NCBI GenBank assembly: GCA_013076295.1
Contig: RQOL01000826.1
Location: 51,400 to 115,399 of the forward strand
Reading direction: 5' to 3'
DNA: 64,000 nt
DNA from: Sanderia malayensis
Lineage: Eukaryota; Cnidaria; Scyphozoa; Semaeostomeae; Pelagiidae
How positions within the stretch are numbered: position 1 is the stretch's first letter; each line of letters opens with the position of its first letter. Of the stretch, positions 44,361-53,650 are shown in pieces. The notes under the pieces were generated by a model. That model searched no databases. It worked only from the letters and a program-made list of their open reading frames with translations, and had not been told where the DNA came from. The translations under genes and the position numbers were made by a program.

Positions 44361-45587
44361 TTACCTTTTTAAGGCTTGGTTCGGATTTTCTGGGATTGAA
44401 CTGCTAAGGCAGACCAGGTGGCTATTGATATTTGCCGAACTTTTGTTTGCGTGGTATCGTCTTCTTAGGTGTGTTCTTATTCCATGTTTCTTCGTCTTCT
44501 GCAGGAATTCGACGTCAGACGCGCATGCGATATCAACATCACTTGGGTATCTTGGGGTGCACCTACTGATTTTCGCCATGTTGCCGCCTTTTGGTGTGCT
44601 CTTCTGCTTTCGAAGTGTGTCGACAAATTGTCTTCTCAAACCTTGCACGTCTTGGAAATGACGGTAAATGAATTCGTCTGTTGGAAGCACCCTCTGCCTC
44701 ATTCCTTGTTTTACAAAATTGAAGTATTGCTCTGCAGTGGCATTATTTACATTGGTATCCAAGATTGTTTTGCCTTGCATTTTCCGTATGTTGCACATTT
44801 TTCCAGCCAATGATGGATTGCCATTTGCGCTCAACATTATCTTTGTCCACAGAGGCAAATATGGCAGCAATGTACTGCGCATGTACTCCATGTATTTTGG
44901 CATGAAGTGCTTGTTTTTTTTTTCAAGCTGACACGCCACATCTATCTTCTGTATTAATGTTGTTTTCAATATATTATCGAAGTATTCACTGAATTTGCTG
45001 TTGGACAGTTTGAGCCGTGCTGTGGGGCTCTCTGTATTTGCATCGTCAGCAACAGCATCTACATCATCCTTCTTGTCTACTTTGAATTTATTTATGATGC
45101 TTGCTAGGCGCTGTAGTGCTCCTTCCAGCTGTGGGGTAACTTTCTCCGACAAAAACACGATGTATGCCAACTCTACAATAACTGCTATGTCAGCCAAGCA
45201 ATCAGCATTGACAAGGAGGCCCACAATTCGCATAGCAATATGCTTCACCTATCCTGCGCCGTCAGTTACGTGAGATTTCTTGAGGCATGCTTCAATTTGC
45301 CTTGAATTTCCCTTCATGAGATGAGATGAGCATATTAAAGCCAGAGTTAGTTTCTGTTCTTCTCCAGCAACCCCAGTGATTATGTTGTAGCATTTGTCCG
45401 TGTATTCTTGAGTGGTCATACCGGAGTTGAAAATACTTATCACTGCCGAAAGTATGGCAGTGCTGAAATCACTCATAATGGCCAATGGTACTATAACTCT
45501 GCTACAACAGAATTGAAAAATTGTGCCCATTCTCTTCCAAATCGTTTGCTGCCATCTTTTCGAGCGTTTATCGGTATATCTTGCCAA
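44361..45587 (-). pseudogene. MULE/NOF-like transposase core segment
   Basis: Contains PLAIMSDFSTAILSAVISIF with ICSSHLMK (second catalytic Asp context and H/C context of MULE/NOF-type proteins) and NATAEQYFNFVKQGMR (Glu context), then a TRF-like basic tail before the PHD. An in-frame TAG near 45250 divides it. The first catalytic Asp motif was not found. The assignment rests on remembered motif shape. Confidence 0.5.
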
Positions 45588-46432
45588 GCTGGCTCCATCT
45601 CTGTGATCACAAGCCGCTCTTTCAGGCTCAATTCATTTTCCTCACCTACAAGAACTCGCGACTTTCCTAGCTTTTTTGCAGTGTTGTTGGAGAAGCCAAA
45701 AGCCTTGAAGATATTGCTTTCTGAAGTTTCATAAACATCTTCACCAACACTCTTATGCTCACATTTATCTCCACGAGTCTCATCGGATACTCGGTCATCT
45801 GTATTTATGTCATTTCTCATTTTTGTACCATTGGTGCGGTCAGTGTTCTCTGTGATTTTATCCTGCTCCTTTTCCTTAGAGTTAGGGCTGTCCATGTGCG
45901 ATTGGGGCATTATGTTACTTACTGTAACCTCGTTTGTGTTTTCAGTAAGTGCGCTCATAACATTGATGGTTATCTGTGAGCAGATGCTTGAGCAGATAGA
46001 GGTCATCAGTTCACAATGTCTGCTTGCCGAACTGGAAGCAGCAATTTCTCCCACTACCCCTCCATCCTTGGAAATTTTATTCTGCTTCAAATAGACAGGG
46101 ACTTTTTTCCAACAAACTGGCGGAGAGGGTAACGGGGGATTTTTCACTTGTTTCGACTTCCTAATGGTAATACCTTCAAATTTTCAAGGGTGTCCAAAAA
46201 ATTTCTCCCCACATGTCACGTGATCGATGACGTAAAGGGTAACGGTCAGAAAAAAATGAAAGTCGTCAAATTTAAAAAAAAATGGCATCAGTCGAAAGAG
46301 CATGAAAAACTGAACAAATTATTCTATGAGACCTATATTCTAAAATCAAAATGTTAAAAGATATAACGCGAGAAACGTTCGATGACGTCATCAACAGTGA
46401 AAATAAAAAAGTAAAAAAATATGAAATCAATA

Positions 46433-46635
46433 ACGTAAGTTCTTTGAAATACGCCTTGAAACAACTATTGCCCTGATATGCTGTATAGCTAAATCTCAAA
46501 GCATGCATTGCTCTCAAAATTACAACGGTATTCCATACGTTGGTTAAAGGCAATGCACGCTTTGGGATTTAGCTGCATATCATGTCGAGGCAACAGTTGT
46601 TGCAAGGCGCAATTCTATAGAGCTTACGTCATTGT
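46433..46635. mobile_element. ~200-bp hairpin MITE
   Basis: Imperfect inverted repeats of about 80 bp: left with ACGTAAG...GCCTTGAAACAACTATTGCC and GCTAAATCTCAAAGCATGCA; right its diverged reverse complement ending GCTTACGTCA. No coding capacity. Confidence 0.65.
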
Positions 46636-46747
46636 GAAACTGCTCTATTGGCACACTAAAGTTAGTAGTTCACAAACCTCTCATAACTGGTTGAAATATT
46701 GTCCTGTTAGTGGCATGCGTCGTTCCCTTGCCTGTCACTGTCTCTTG

Positions 46748-47071
46748 CTAGCCACCATTGTTATCAAGAGTCACATGCGTGGGAAGGTTCTGTTCAAGGG
46801 ACAACGGAACAATTTCATTGTTGCTTTGAACTTCTTCAGCGCAAGCTTTGTTCTGAGCTAGAACATTACTGTAGGAAATAGCGTTATTCATTTTATGAAG
46901 CATTGATGTCATCTCTTTGCTTACAGTTATACGATGCATCGTCATTGCAGAAATTATTTGTTTCGGTGTTCTTTTGCGACCTACAATCAGTGATTGCCAA
47001 TCAGATGCGAGACTCCAAATTTTAGTGGCTAATTGCTGAGACTCTGTCACTTGAATGCTCAGATCTGTCAC
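46748..47071 (-). pseudogene. N-terminal fragment of a transposon-associated nuclease-family protein
   Basis: Reads GRKRTPKQIISAMTMHRIT, then SYSNVLAQNK and LPTHVTLDNNG. The same kind of N-terminal region precedes the HEEAD-type nuclease domain in large repetitive protein families of aquatic animals, the family of the 55145-58081 protein. Only about 100 residues remain, ending near the BEL/Pao insertion. Confidence 0.4.
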
Positions 47072-47297
47072 TGAAGTGCTCGCATCCTAGCCTCTGTACC
47101 AGTAAGAGAAGATTACGCACCGGTAATGATCACGTGACCCAATACGTGCCTCACCTATCGTAATAAGATTAGTAATATTCTGGGGCTTTCCCCAACACCT
47201 CATATTGGAGTTATTGACTACTAGTTTACAAATTGAGCTCAATGACAAAATGTCTTGGTTCACCTAGCTACATGCAATCTATATGTTATAATCCGCC

Positions 47298-47508
47298 TGT
47301 CGAGATCTTCGCTGTGAAATGACAACAATAAACTCACGACAGTACGATTTTTGCTTATAATTGTAACAACGAAAACAACAGCTTTGAATAATAATACTCT
47401 CAAGATCGTAAAAAGCAACTAAAAAATCACAGTTGGCTTAGTCCCTAAAAAAAGGTCACATAAGCGTAAAAAGTCAGCAAGTTCGGGGGGTCACCTCAGT
47501 TCTTCACA
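47298..47508 (-). repeat. 3' LTR of the BEL/Pao element
   Basis: Runs TGT...ACA. Identical over 211 bp to 52850-53060 by eye. Preceded (minus sense) by the polypurine tract. Confidence 0.95.
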
Positions 47509-47522
47509 CACTCCCCCCTATT
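47509..47522 (-). promoter_or_regulatory. Polypurine tract
   Basis: On the minus strand AGGGGGGAGTG directly precedes the 3' LTR, as needed for plus-strand DNA priming. Confidence 0.7.
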
Positions 47523-47573
47523 TGACCCGAATAGGCGTCAAATAAGCGTACAAAGTCAAATAATAAATGTTCT

Positions 47574-49334
47574 TCACTCGTCTTCCAACTCCTTCTCTTC
47601 ATAATTCAATGTCTCTATCACAGATTGCTTTGCAACTTCTGCTGCTTTTCTTTTCGGTCTGAACTCTATTGCTTCAGGATCAAGATCCTTTTTCCCGTTA
47701 ATATCACACTCTAGTTCGAGAGGATACAATAACTCAACAGCTCTCTCAATATGCGTCTTTTTCGATTTCAATCTTGCTCCTCTAGCAATTCCATCTCTGC
47801 CTCGAATTAACTGCTCTACAATCCCGATATTCCATTCGCCTCTGTTTTTGCTGTCACCTTTGATTAAAACAACGTCTCCGACTTTCAGTTGTTCTTCTTT
47901 AACTTTATGTTTAAGATTATGCCGTTCTCTTAGTGATCGTACATATTCATTCTGCCATCTTTTCCATAAGTTTTCTCTGCATATTCGTAAGTACTTGGCT
48001 CTCTTTCTGAGGTCTTTGTCGCTTATCCTGGTTGGCTCTGGATCTAGTAGTGCATTATCATGACTTAAGAGCATCATGTTCGGTGTAAGTAAGGGCAATT
48101 GTATATCGTCTTCGAGATAAGTCAATGGGCGGTTGTTGAGTGTAACTTCGACGTCCAATAATAATTCTTGCAATTCCCCATATGTCAGCTTCGATTTCCC
48201 TAAGACCTTGTACATAGCTTGTTTTGTGAGGCCTATGATTCTCTCGTATTGACCTCCCCACCATGGGGCCTTGCTTAGGTTAAACTGCCAGGTAATAGAT
48301 TGATTCTCTAAGAATCCTTTGATCTTTTCATCTGTCATAATCATCTTAATCCATTTCGCAGTGGCTTTAAATGTCTGAGCGTTGTCAGAGTAGATCTTTC
48401 TGGGCCTACCCCGTCTTGCGATGAATCTTTTCAAACAGGGTATTAGCTGCTCAACTGTTGTATCAGGTAATACTTCTAGATACACCGCTCTTGTTAGGCT
48501 GCAAGCAAAGAGCAGCAGGTGTGCTTTCCCTTCACCATTCTTCTTTGCCTTATAGGTGATGGGTCCAGCATAATCGACGCCCACCACCTCAAATGGTCTC
48601 TCACCTTCTGTTCTGTCTCTTGGAAGGGTTGCTGTTTTAGGTTTCTCAAATGGAATTGTATGAAACTTCTTGCAAGCGAAACAATTCTTTCTCACCTTCT
48701 TTGCTATCTTTCGCAATCTTGGAATCCAATAGTCTTGTCTCAACTTTGCCATGGTTAACGCAGGCCCGCCGCATAGTGTTAGACGATGGCAGTTTGCAAC
48801 TAATCTCTCACTAAATAACGTATCAGATGGTAGATATGTAGGATAGTCCCCTTCCAATCTTCCATGACAGACATATATCCCAAGGTCATTTTTCTGTAGC
48901 CCAAGCTGCTGTTTTTCTTCTTTAAACTTATCAGTGTTCTCACATTTTGCTTGCTCTCTTCTAATCCAAAATTCGGTGGCTTGTTGCACCTCTTCTGTAT
49001 TCAATGGTCCCATCTGTCTATTTTTCTTTGCATTCTGACAATTTTTTACAAATCTTTTCATCCAAGCCGTTATTCTCATCGATTTTCTGAACTGAAACCT
49101 CTCTAATATCTCATCTAGCTCATCTTTGGTTTCGACAGCTGCTTTCAAAACTGCCTTAGTAGGTTTGACTTCAGATTCTGACTCATTACTTGCCACAGTA
49201 ACAATATCTTCAGGCCATTGCGCCTGGTATTGCATCCATCCAGGACCTCTGAACCATTCCTCGTTTAATTTCTTTATGTCACATCCTCGACTTGCAACGT
49301 CGGCTGGATTCATTTCTGTGGAACATATCTCCAA
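47574..49334 (-). CDS. BEL/Pao integrase ORF (586 aa) with RNase H tail at its start
   Basis: Starts with the end of the RNase H region (NPADVASRG), then a linker, an integrase zinc-binding region (residues ~200-240, with CFACKKF), the rve catalytic core with Asp (GVDYAGPI, ~276), Asp (YSDNAQTF, ~349) and Glu (WWGGQYERI, ~392), and a C-terminal domain of the type found in BEL/Pao integrases (VGDVVLIKGD). It is in another frame than the upstream ORF and overlaps it by about 25 bp. The first ATG is probably not a true start; a single polyprotein is normal for the family. Confidence 0.93.
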   Translation of the reverse strand: MEICSTEMNPADVASRGCDIKKLNEEWFRGPGWMQYQAQWPEDIVTVASNESESEVKPTKAVLKAAVETKDELDEILERFQFRKSMRITAWMKRFVKNCQNAKKNRQMGPLNTEEVQQATEFWIRREQAKCENTDKFKEEKQQLGLQKNDLGIYVCHGRLEGDYPTYLPSDTLFSERLVANCHRLTLCGGPALTMAKLRQDYWIPRLRKIAKKVRKNCFACKKFHTIPFEKPKTATLPRDRTEGERPFEVVGVDYAGPITYKAKKNGEGKAHLLLFACSLTRAVYLEVLPDTTVEQLIPCLKRFIARRGRPRKIYSDNAQTFKATAKWIKMIMTDEKIKGFLENQSITWQFNLSKAPWWGGQYERIIGLTKQAMYKVLGKSKLTYGELQELLLDVEVTLNNRPLTYLEDDIQLPLLTPNMMLLSHDNALLDPEPTRISDKDLRKRAKYLRICRENLWKRWQNEYVRSLRERHNLKHKVKEEQLKVGDVVLIKGDSKNRGEWNIGIVEQLIRGRDGIARGARLKSKKTHIERAVELLYPLELECDINGKKDLDPEAIEFRPKRKAAEVAKQSVIETLNYEEKELEDE

Positions 49335-52300
49335 ATAATGTAATCTTTCTCTCGTATCTTCGCGACTCTATTACTAACGAACTGTTTGTAACGGTTTTCT
49401 CCTTTAATCCAGTGTAACGCTACACAGCTATCAAGCCATGCATAGATATTTGTGATTGGATAGCCTTGTAGTGCTTTCGTCACATTATCAATTAAGTTGG
49501 CTGCCATGTGACCAGCTACCAACTCTAATCTAGGGACTGTTAAACCCTTTTTTGCAAGACGCGATTTTGCAGTCACAAGTCCCTGTGAGGTGTCTGATCC
49601 TTGATGAACCACGGTGTACACTGTTGCAGCAACACCATTTATACTCGCATCACCAAATACGTGTAATTCAATAGAATTTATTTCCTTCTCAGCTTGTGGG
49701 ATACTCCGGGGTATGACAATACGATCAGGTAGATTTTTAAGCCATTTGATCCATCTCTTTTTTAAAGCTTCTGGTAACTCAGTGTCCCATTGTGTATGCT
49801 CATTACAAATGTCTCTGAAAATGATCTTCCCCATCAGTGTTACTGCTGAAACTAATCCAAGAGGATCATAAATCGCTGCTAATTGCTTCAAAACTTCTCG
49901 CTTTGTTATTTGTTTGCTGATCTTGTCAAATGGTATGGAGAGTGTGTCCTTCTTTGTTTCCCAGGCTAAACCTAACAGCTTTATCTCTGTGTTCTTTTCT
50001 TTGTCCTCACTTTGTTCATCAGTAGATGAACGGTCAGAAACCAAATCTGTGTTGTTTTCTTTCACTAACTCTACTTGATTTGAATGCCATTTGTGTAGGG
50101 TGAAGGTTGCCTTGTTAAATATTTGTACTGCGGTGCTCTTGAGGTGCTCTACTTTCTTGACCGACTCTGCACCTAAGATAATGTCATCCACATAGAGACT
50201 TCTCTTTATTTCCGCAACTTCGTTTGGGAATGTCATCTCAACTTCATCTAAATGAGCCATCAGCACTCCACCTAACAAGAAAGGCGACTGATTCAGTCCG
50301 AATAATACCCGAGTGAACCTGTAAGTTTCAAGCTGTTCCATGTCTCTATCCTTTGGCCAATGAAATCTTAGAACATCACGATCTTGCTCTCTGATACGAA
50401 TTTGAAGAAAGGCTTGTTTTAAGTCTCCCGTGAGTGTTATAGGTTGAAATCTATTACGTGTCAAGATATCCCAGATTTGGTTTTGCAGTGGTGGTCCTGT
50501 CTCTAGACAATCATTAAGTGATGGTGATTCATGGTCTGCTCTGGCTGAGGCATCAAACACAATCCTTACTTTGGTACTCTCTGCTGATTCCCTGACCACA
50601 GGCCTATGTGGCAAGTAAAACTCTCGGCTTGAATGACTCACGTTTGACACTTTCTCTATGATCCCTTGTTTCTCTTGATCAAGCAAAATCTCTTCATATT
50701 TTTTGTAAAGCTCTGGTTGTCTATCTAGTCTTTGAACAAGTTTGTGTAATCTTGCCTTGCTTCCCTTTTCATTGTTTGGTAGATCTGGTAAATCTGATTT
50801 CCAAATTAAGCCAGTCTGATACCAGCCTTCTTCGCTGCGCTCAAGTTGATCTCTAAATTCTTGGTGTACTGGCTCACTTTCCTCTTTACTCTCTAAGCCA
50901 AGAACATCTAAGGAGACTAGCTTCTCATAATCAGCAGTTGATGACTTTGCAAAAAACATATTGCTGAGATCGGTTTCATGGCCAGGTGACATGATGACCC
51001 ATCCAAATGAGGTAAGCTCAGCTATTGGGTCACCGGGTTTTCCAATTCTTGGTTTGGTTGGGGTTTTGATTTTGGAGTAATCACTTGCCCCTATGATCAT
51101 ATGTACTGGCAATTCATCTTTATCACTGCTGTCATTCATCTGTACTCCATGAAGATGACTATATTTATTGATTATTTCTTGATATTTGGGGTTAGATATT
51201 GTTAGCAATTCTCCTCTGTCCACCTTTCCAACCTCTGTCTCAAGACTGAAATGATCACTCTGTAGCTTAACTTTAAATATCTCAACTTTCTTGGTTGTGT
51301 TTCCAACCATTGTGTCAATATTTCTGTGTTCTACTCTGGTTGGTTTTTTCTGTAGTAAATCTGCTAGCTTCGATGAGATATAAGAACTACCAGAGCCAGT
51401 GTCTAGTAATGCTCGGCATGTAAATCCATTGACTTTGACTAGGACAACAGGATAGGTGACTCCCTGCTCTCCAGTTGACAATAAAAGCTCTCTTTGTTCT
51501 TGAACTGGGGCCTTATCACATACAGAAGTATGGTGCTTTGCTTTGCAAGTTTTGCAGCTTCCTTTGCTTGCACAATCTGAGGCTCTGTGCCCACTCCTTG
51601 TACAGTTGAAACAGAGACGTTTTGTACGGAGTATATCTCTTCTTTCATTCACTTTCTTCACCTTGTTGCATTCAACAGATTTATGATTTGTCCCCTCACA
51701 ATAAACACAAGATGCTGTGTGAATACCAGTTGCATTGGTAGCAAATACCTTATCTCTTACTGAATCTGGCATTGGGTTCCTTTCTGTCCATTTATTCAAA
51801 GCTTCAACAAGGTTTGGAAATCCCCAAGCTTGCCAATCATTGTCCAATCTCACTAGATCTGCACGAATTCCTTCCAATTTGTCTAAAGTTGCCCTTGCGT
51901 ATCCAGATATTTCTCTTAACTTGCCCATGGACTCTAGGGCTTGGGCGCTAGGAAGAAGCTTTTGATAAAACTCGTGGATCTTTGCTGGATGAGTTCCCCT
52001 TATGTGAGGTAAATTTAAGATAATTTGAACATGTGCATTTATAACCTCACTTTCTTTCCCATATTTTGCTTGCAAGATTTTCTTAGCTCGCTCATATCCC
52101 TCTGCATCATGATTTAGATTTTCTATCAAGGGTCTTACTTTAGGCTCAATGAATTCTTTTAGGTAGTTGAATTTGGTTACCTGATCAATATTTTGCTTGT
52201 CAACCTCTGTTTTGAATTGATTCCAGAATCGGAACCAATCAATATGTGTTCCCTTGAATTTTGTTATCTCTAGTTTGGGCAACTTTACTGTGACTGGTCT

Positions 52301-52750
52301 GCTCGCTACTTCCATTTTTGTTTGTCCTCTGGTTGCAATTAGTTGTTTTTCCATCTCAAATCTCTGTTGGAGTTTCATTTTTTCCAAGGATATTTCTTTC
52401 TCGTATTCTTGTTCTTTTTCTTGTTGTTTATTTTTCTTATCGTTTTCTTCAAATCCTCTGATGGCTGTTTGTAATCTCTCTAGCAATGGTTCGAATTGCT
52501 TTTGTTTCTCGCTGATACATTTCCGCCAGTTTCTCACTTCCTGTGGTTCTTCCTCCGCTTGTATTTTCAATTCTTGAATATTTAATTTTAGTTCTTCAAT
52601 CTCCTCAAGTTTTGATTCGTATGCTTTAATCTGTCTTGTAATCGATTTTCTCTCATTCTTCTCGATGATTTCTTCAGTTTCTTCTCCCAGAAACTCTAAA
52701 AAACGGAGCTTTCCGTCGATGTTTTTAACTGCATTTGTTAACTCTGCCAT
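49310..52750 (-). CDS. BEL/Pao Gag-protease-reverse transcriptase-RNase H ORF (1146 aa)
   Basis: Residues 1-150 form a charged coiled coil, followed by a DUF1759-like Gag region (~155-310). Zinc knuckles lie at ~345-410 (CVYCEGTNHKSVEC; CFNCTRSGHRASDC; CKTCKAKHHTSVC). The aspartic protease motif LLDTGSGSSY is at ~450. RT (~690-900) has YVDD at ~853, GDLKQAFLQI and LFGLNQSPF. An RNase H-like region with LHVFGDASING follows at ~1036. The ORF stops inside the RNase H-integrase junction at 49310, one frame away from the integrase ORF. The start ATG lies 80-100 bp after the primer site, as expected. Confidence 0.95.
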   Translation of the reverse strand: MAELTNAVKNIDGKLRFLEFLGEETEEIIEKNERKSITRQIKAYESKLEEIEELKLNIQELKIQAEEEPQEVRNWRKCISEKQKQFEPLLERLQTAIRGFEENDKKNKQQEKEQEYEKEISLEKMKLQQRFEMEKQLIATRGQTKMEVASRPVTVKLPKLEITKFKGTHIDWFRFWNQFKTEVDKQNIDQVTKFNYLKEFIEPKVRPLIENLNHDAEGYERAKKILQAKYGKESEVINAHVQIILNLPHIRGTHPAKIHEFYQKLLPSAQALESMGKLREISGYARATLDKLEGIRADLVRLDNDWQAWGFPNLVEALNKWTERNPMPDSVRDKVFATNATGIHTASCVYCEGTNHKSVECNKVKKVNERRDILRTKRLCFNCTRSGHRASDCASKGSCKTCKAKHHTSVCDKAPVQEQRELLLSTGEQGVTYPVVLVKVNGFTCRALLDTGSGSSYISSKLADLLQKKPTRVEHRNIDTMVGNTTKKVEIFKVKLQSDHFSLETEVGKVDRGELLTISNPKYQEIINKYSHLHGVQMNDSSDKDELPVHMIIGASDYSKIKTPTKPRIGKPGDPIAELTSFGWVIMSPGHETDLSNMFFAKSSTADYEKLVSLDVLGLESKEESEPVHQEFRDQLERSEEGWYQTGLIWKSDLPDLPNNEKGSKARLHKLVQRLDRQPELYKKYEEILLDQEKQGIIEKVSNVSHSSREFYLPHRPVVRESAESTKVRIVFDASARADHESPSLNDCLETGPPLQNQIWDILTRNRFQPITLTGDLKQAFLQIRIREQDRDVLRFHWPKDRDMEQLETYRFTRVLFGLNQSPFLLGGVLMAHLDEVEMTFPNEVAEIKRSLYVDDIILGAESVKKVEHLKSTAVQIFNKATFTLHKWHSNQVELVKENNTDLVSDRSSTDEQSEDKEKNTEIKLLGLAWETKKDTLSIPFDKISKQITKREVLKQLAAIYDPLGLVSAVTLMGKIIFRDICNEHTQWDTELPEALKKRWIKWLKNLPDRIVIPRSIPQAEKEINSIELHVFGDASINGVAATVYTVVHQGSDTSQGLVTAKSRLAKKGLTVPRLELVAGHMAANLIDNVTKALQGYPITNIYAWLDSCVALHWIKGENRYKQFVSNRVAKIREKDYIIWRYVPQK

Positions 52751-52829
52751 GCTTGGCGAAACGAGACGACGAGGGCCTAAGCCGACTCAAATTCACTCAC
52801 TGAAATATTTGAAAATCTCACAATAATTC

Positions 52830-52846
52830 TCCCATCTGGGGTGCCA
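52830..52846 (-). promoter_or_regulatory. Primer-binding site, tRNA-Arg(CCT) type
   Basis: On the minus strand TGGCACCCCAGATGGGA begins three bases after the 5' LTR. Its complement TCCCATCTGGGGTGCCA matches the 3' end of animal tRNA-Arg(CCT), including CCA, from memory of that tRNA. Confidence 0.75.
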
Positions 52847-52849
52847 CTT

Positions 52850-53060
52850 TGTCGAGATCTTCGCTGTGAAATGACAACAATAAACTCACGACAGTACGAT
52901 TTTTGCTTATAATTGTAACAACGAAAACAACAGCTTTGAATAATAATACTCTCAAGATCGTAAAAAGCAACTAAAAAATCACAGTTGGCTTAGTCCCTAA
53001 AAAAAGGTCACATAAGCGTAAAAAGTCAGCAAGTTCGGGGGGTCACCTCAGTTCTTCACA
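52850..53060 (-). repeat. 5' LTR of the BEL/Pao element
   Basis: 211 bp, TGT...ACA, identical to 47298-47508. Contains AATAATAATA and an AATAAA-like tract (plus sense), but no obvious TATA box was fixed. Confidence 0.95.
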
Positions 53061-53332
53061 CCGCCATTACAAAATTGATTTCTCAAATACGTCAATTTTC
53101 TGGTGTGTGCCTAACCGCGCATGTGACTATGTGCCATAAAGTAAATTACATGCCATAAATACATTTATCATATATTTCCAATATTTTAAGAACTTAACAA
53201 TGCAATCAATATTATTTACTATCAATATTGTTATTTATACAAAACATCACAGCTGTTAAAGGAAGACAACTAAATTATAGTTTTATGCTGGCTTCGTCAG
53301 ACGTACTCGACAGGCTGCTCGAATATACATAC

Positions 53333-53427
53333 CCACGACGATCGTCATCATCACGCTCGTCATCTGCCTCATATCCTACACCAATCTCCATGTTGCTAAC
53401 TATCTCAGAATTACTTGAGTTATCCAT
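53333..53427 (-). CDS. Possible first exon of an element gene
   Basis: ATG at 53427 opens MDNSSNSEIVSNMEIG followed by an acidic D/E-rich run and a GTATGT donor (exon edge 53333). It faces the same way as the fragments at 46748-47071 and 41003-46147, from which the BEL/Pao insertion separates it. Which of those it belonged to is unknown. Confidence 0.3.
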
Positions 53428-53650
53428 AACGAGGAATCAATTTGCGCTTTACGATTAGTAAACTACAGTTTCTTTTAATGTATCAAATGGAAAGTGTTCA
53501 GCAACAATGTCTATTGAGGATAGTACATTTGATTTGTAAAATTCGGCACTTCCCATCCCGCCACAATACACATTTAAAATTCATGGGGGTTTTCTTACCC
53601 TATCGTCAACCCACTACAGGTAATTGTTAACACGTTTTCGTTCATGGGTT

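Larger units (their letters stand above)
41003..46147 (-). pseudogene. Decayed multidomain element gene: MULE/NOF-like transposase, PHD, USP, Ulp1
   Basis: All pieces point the same way. From 5': a Ser/Thr/acidic region (46147-45491); MULE/NOF-like transposase blocks (45587-44361); a PHD finger (44322-43996); a USP-type (C19) domain (43980-43070); a Ulp1/SENP (C48) domain (43076-41862); and four downstream exons (41799-41706, 41635-41568, 41459-41348, 41226-41003) whose phases agree to a TAA stop. In-frame stops interrupt it near 45250, 43997 and 42850, and single-base shifts occur near 44360, 43550 and 43040. The fusion order is clear but no continuous ORF exists, so I call it a dead or poorly sequenced copy. 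The transposase assignment is by motif resemblance only. Confidence 0.65.
47298..53060 (-). mobile_element. BEL/Pao LTR retrotransposon, nearly intact
   Basis: 5763 bp between identical 211-bp LTRs, bounded by the 5-bp duplication CCGCC (47293-47297 and 53061-53065). On the minus strand: 5' LTR, primer-binding site, Gag-protease-RT-RNase H ORF, overlapping integrase ORF, polypurine tract, 3' LTR. Domain order Gag-PR-RT-RH-IN and the A17-type protease are diagnostic of BEL/Pao. I saw no LTR differences, so insertion was recent. A single frame break near 49.33 kb separates RNase H from integrase. Confidence 0.95.

Noticed and set aside
42850..45250. Reassigned stop codons in the element gene
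   Set aside because: Other genes in the window end normally with TAA or TGA, and frameshifts accompany the stops, so decay or error is simpler.
42175..45979. Plus-strand ORFs of up to 121 codons across the USP/Ulp1 locus
   Set aside because: Antisense to recognised protease, PHD and transposase motifs; hydrophobic shadow composition.
47848..52577. Plus-strand open frames of 70-107 codons over the retrotransposon
   Set aside because: They are antisense shadows of the strong minus-strand BEL/Pao ORFs.
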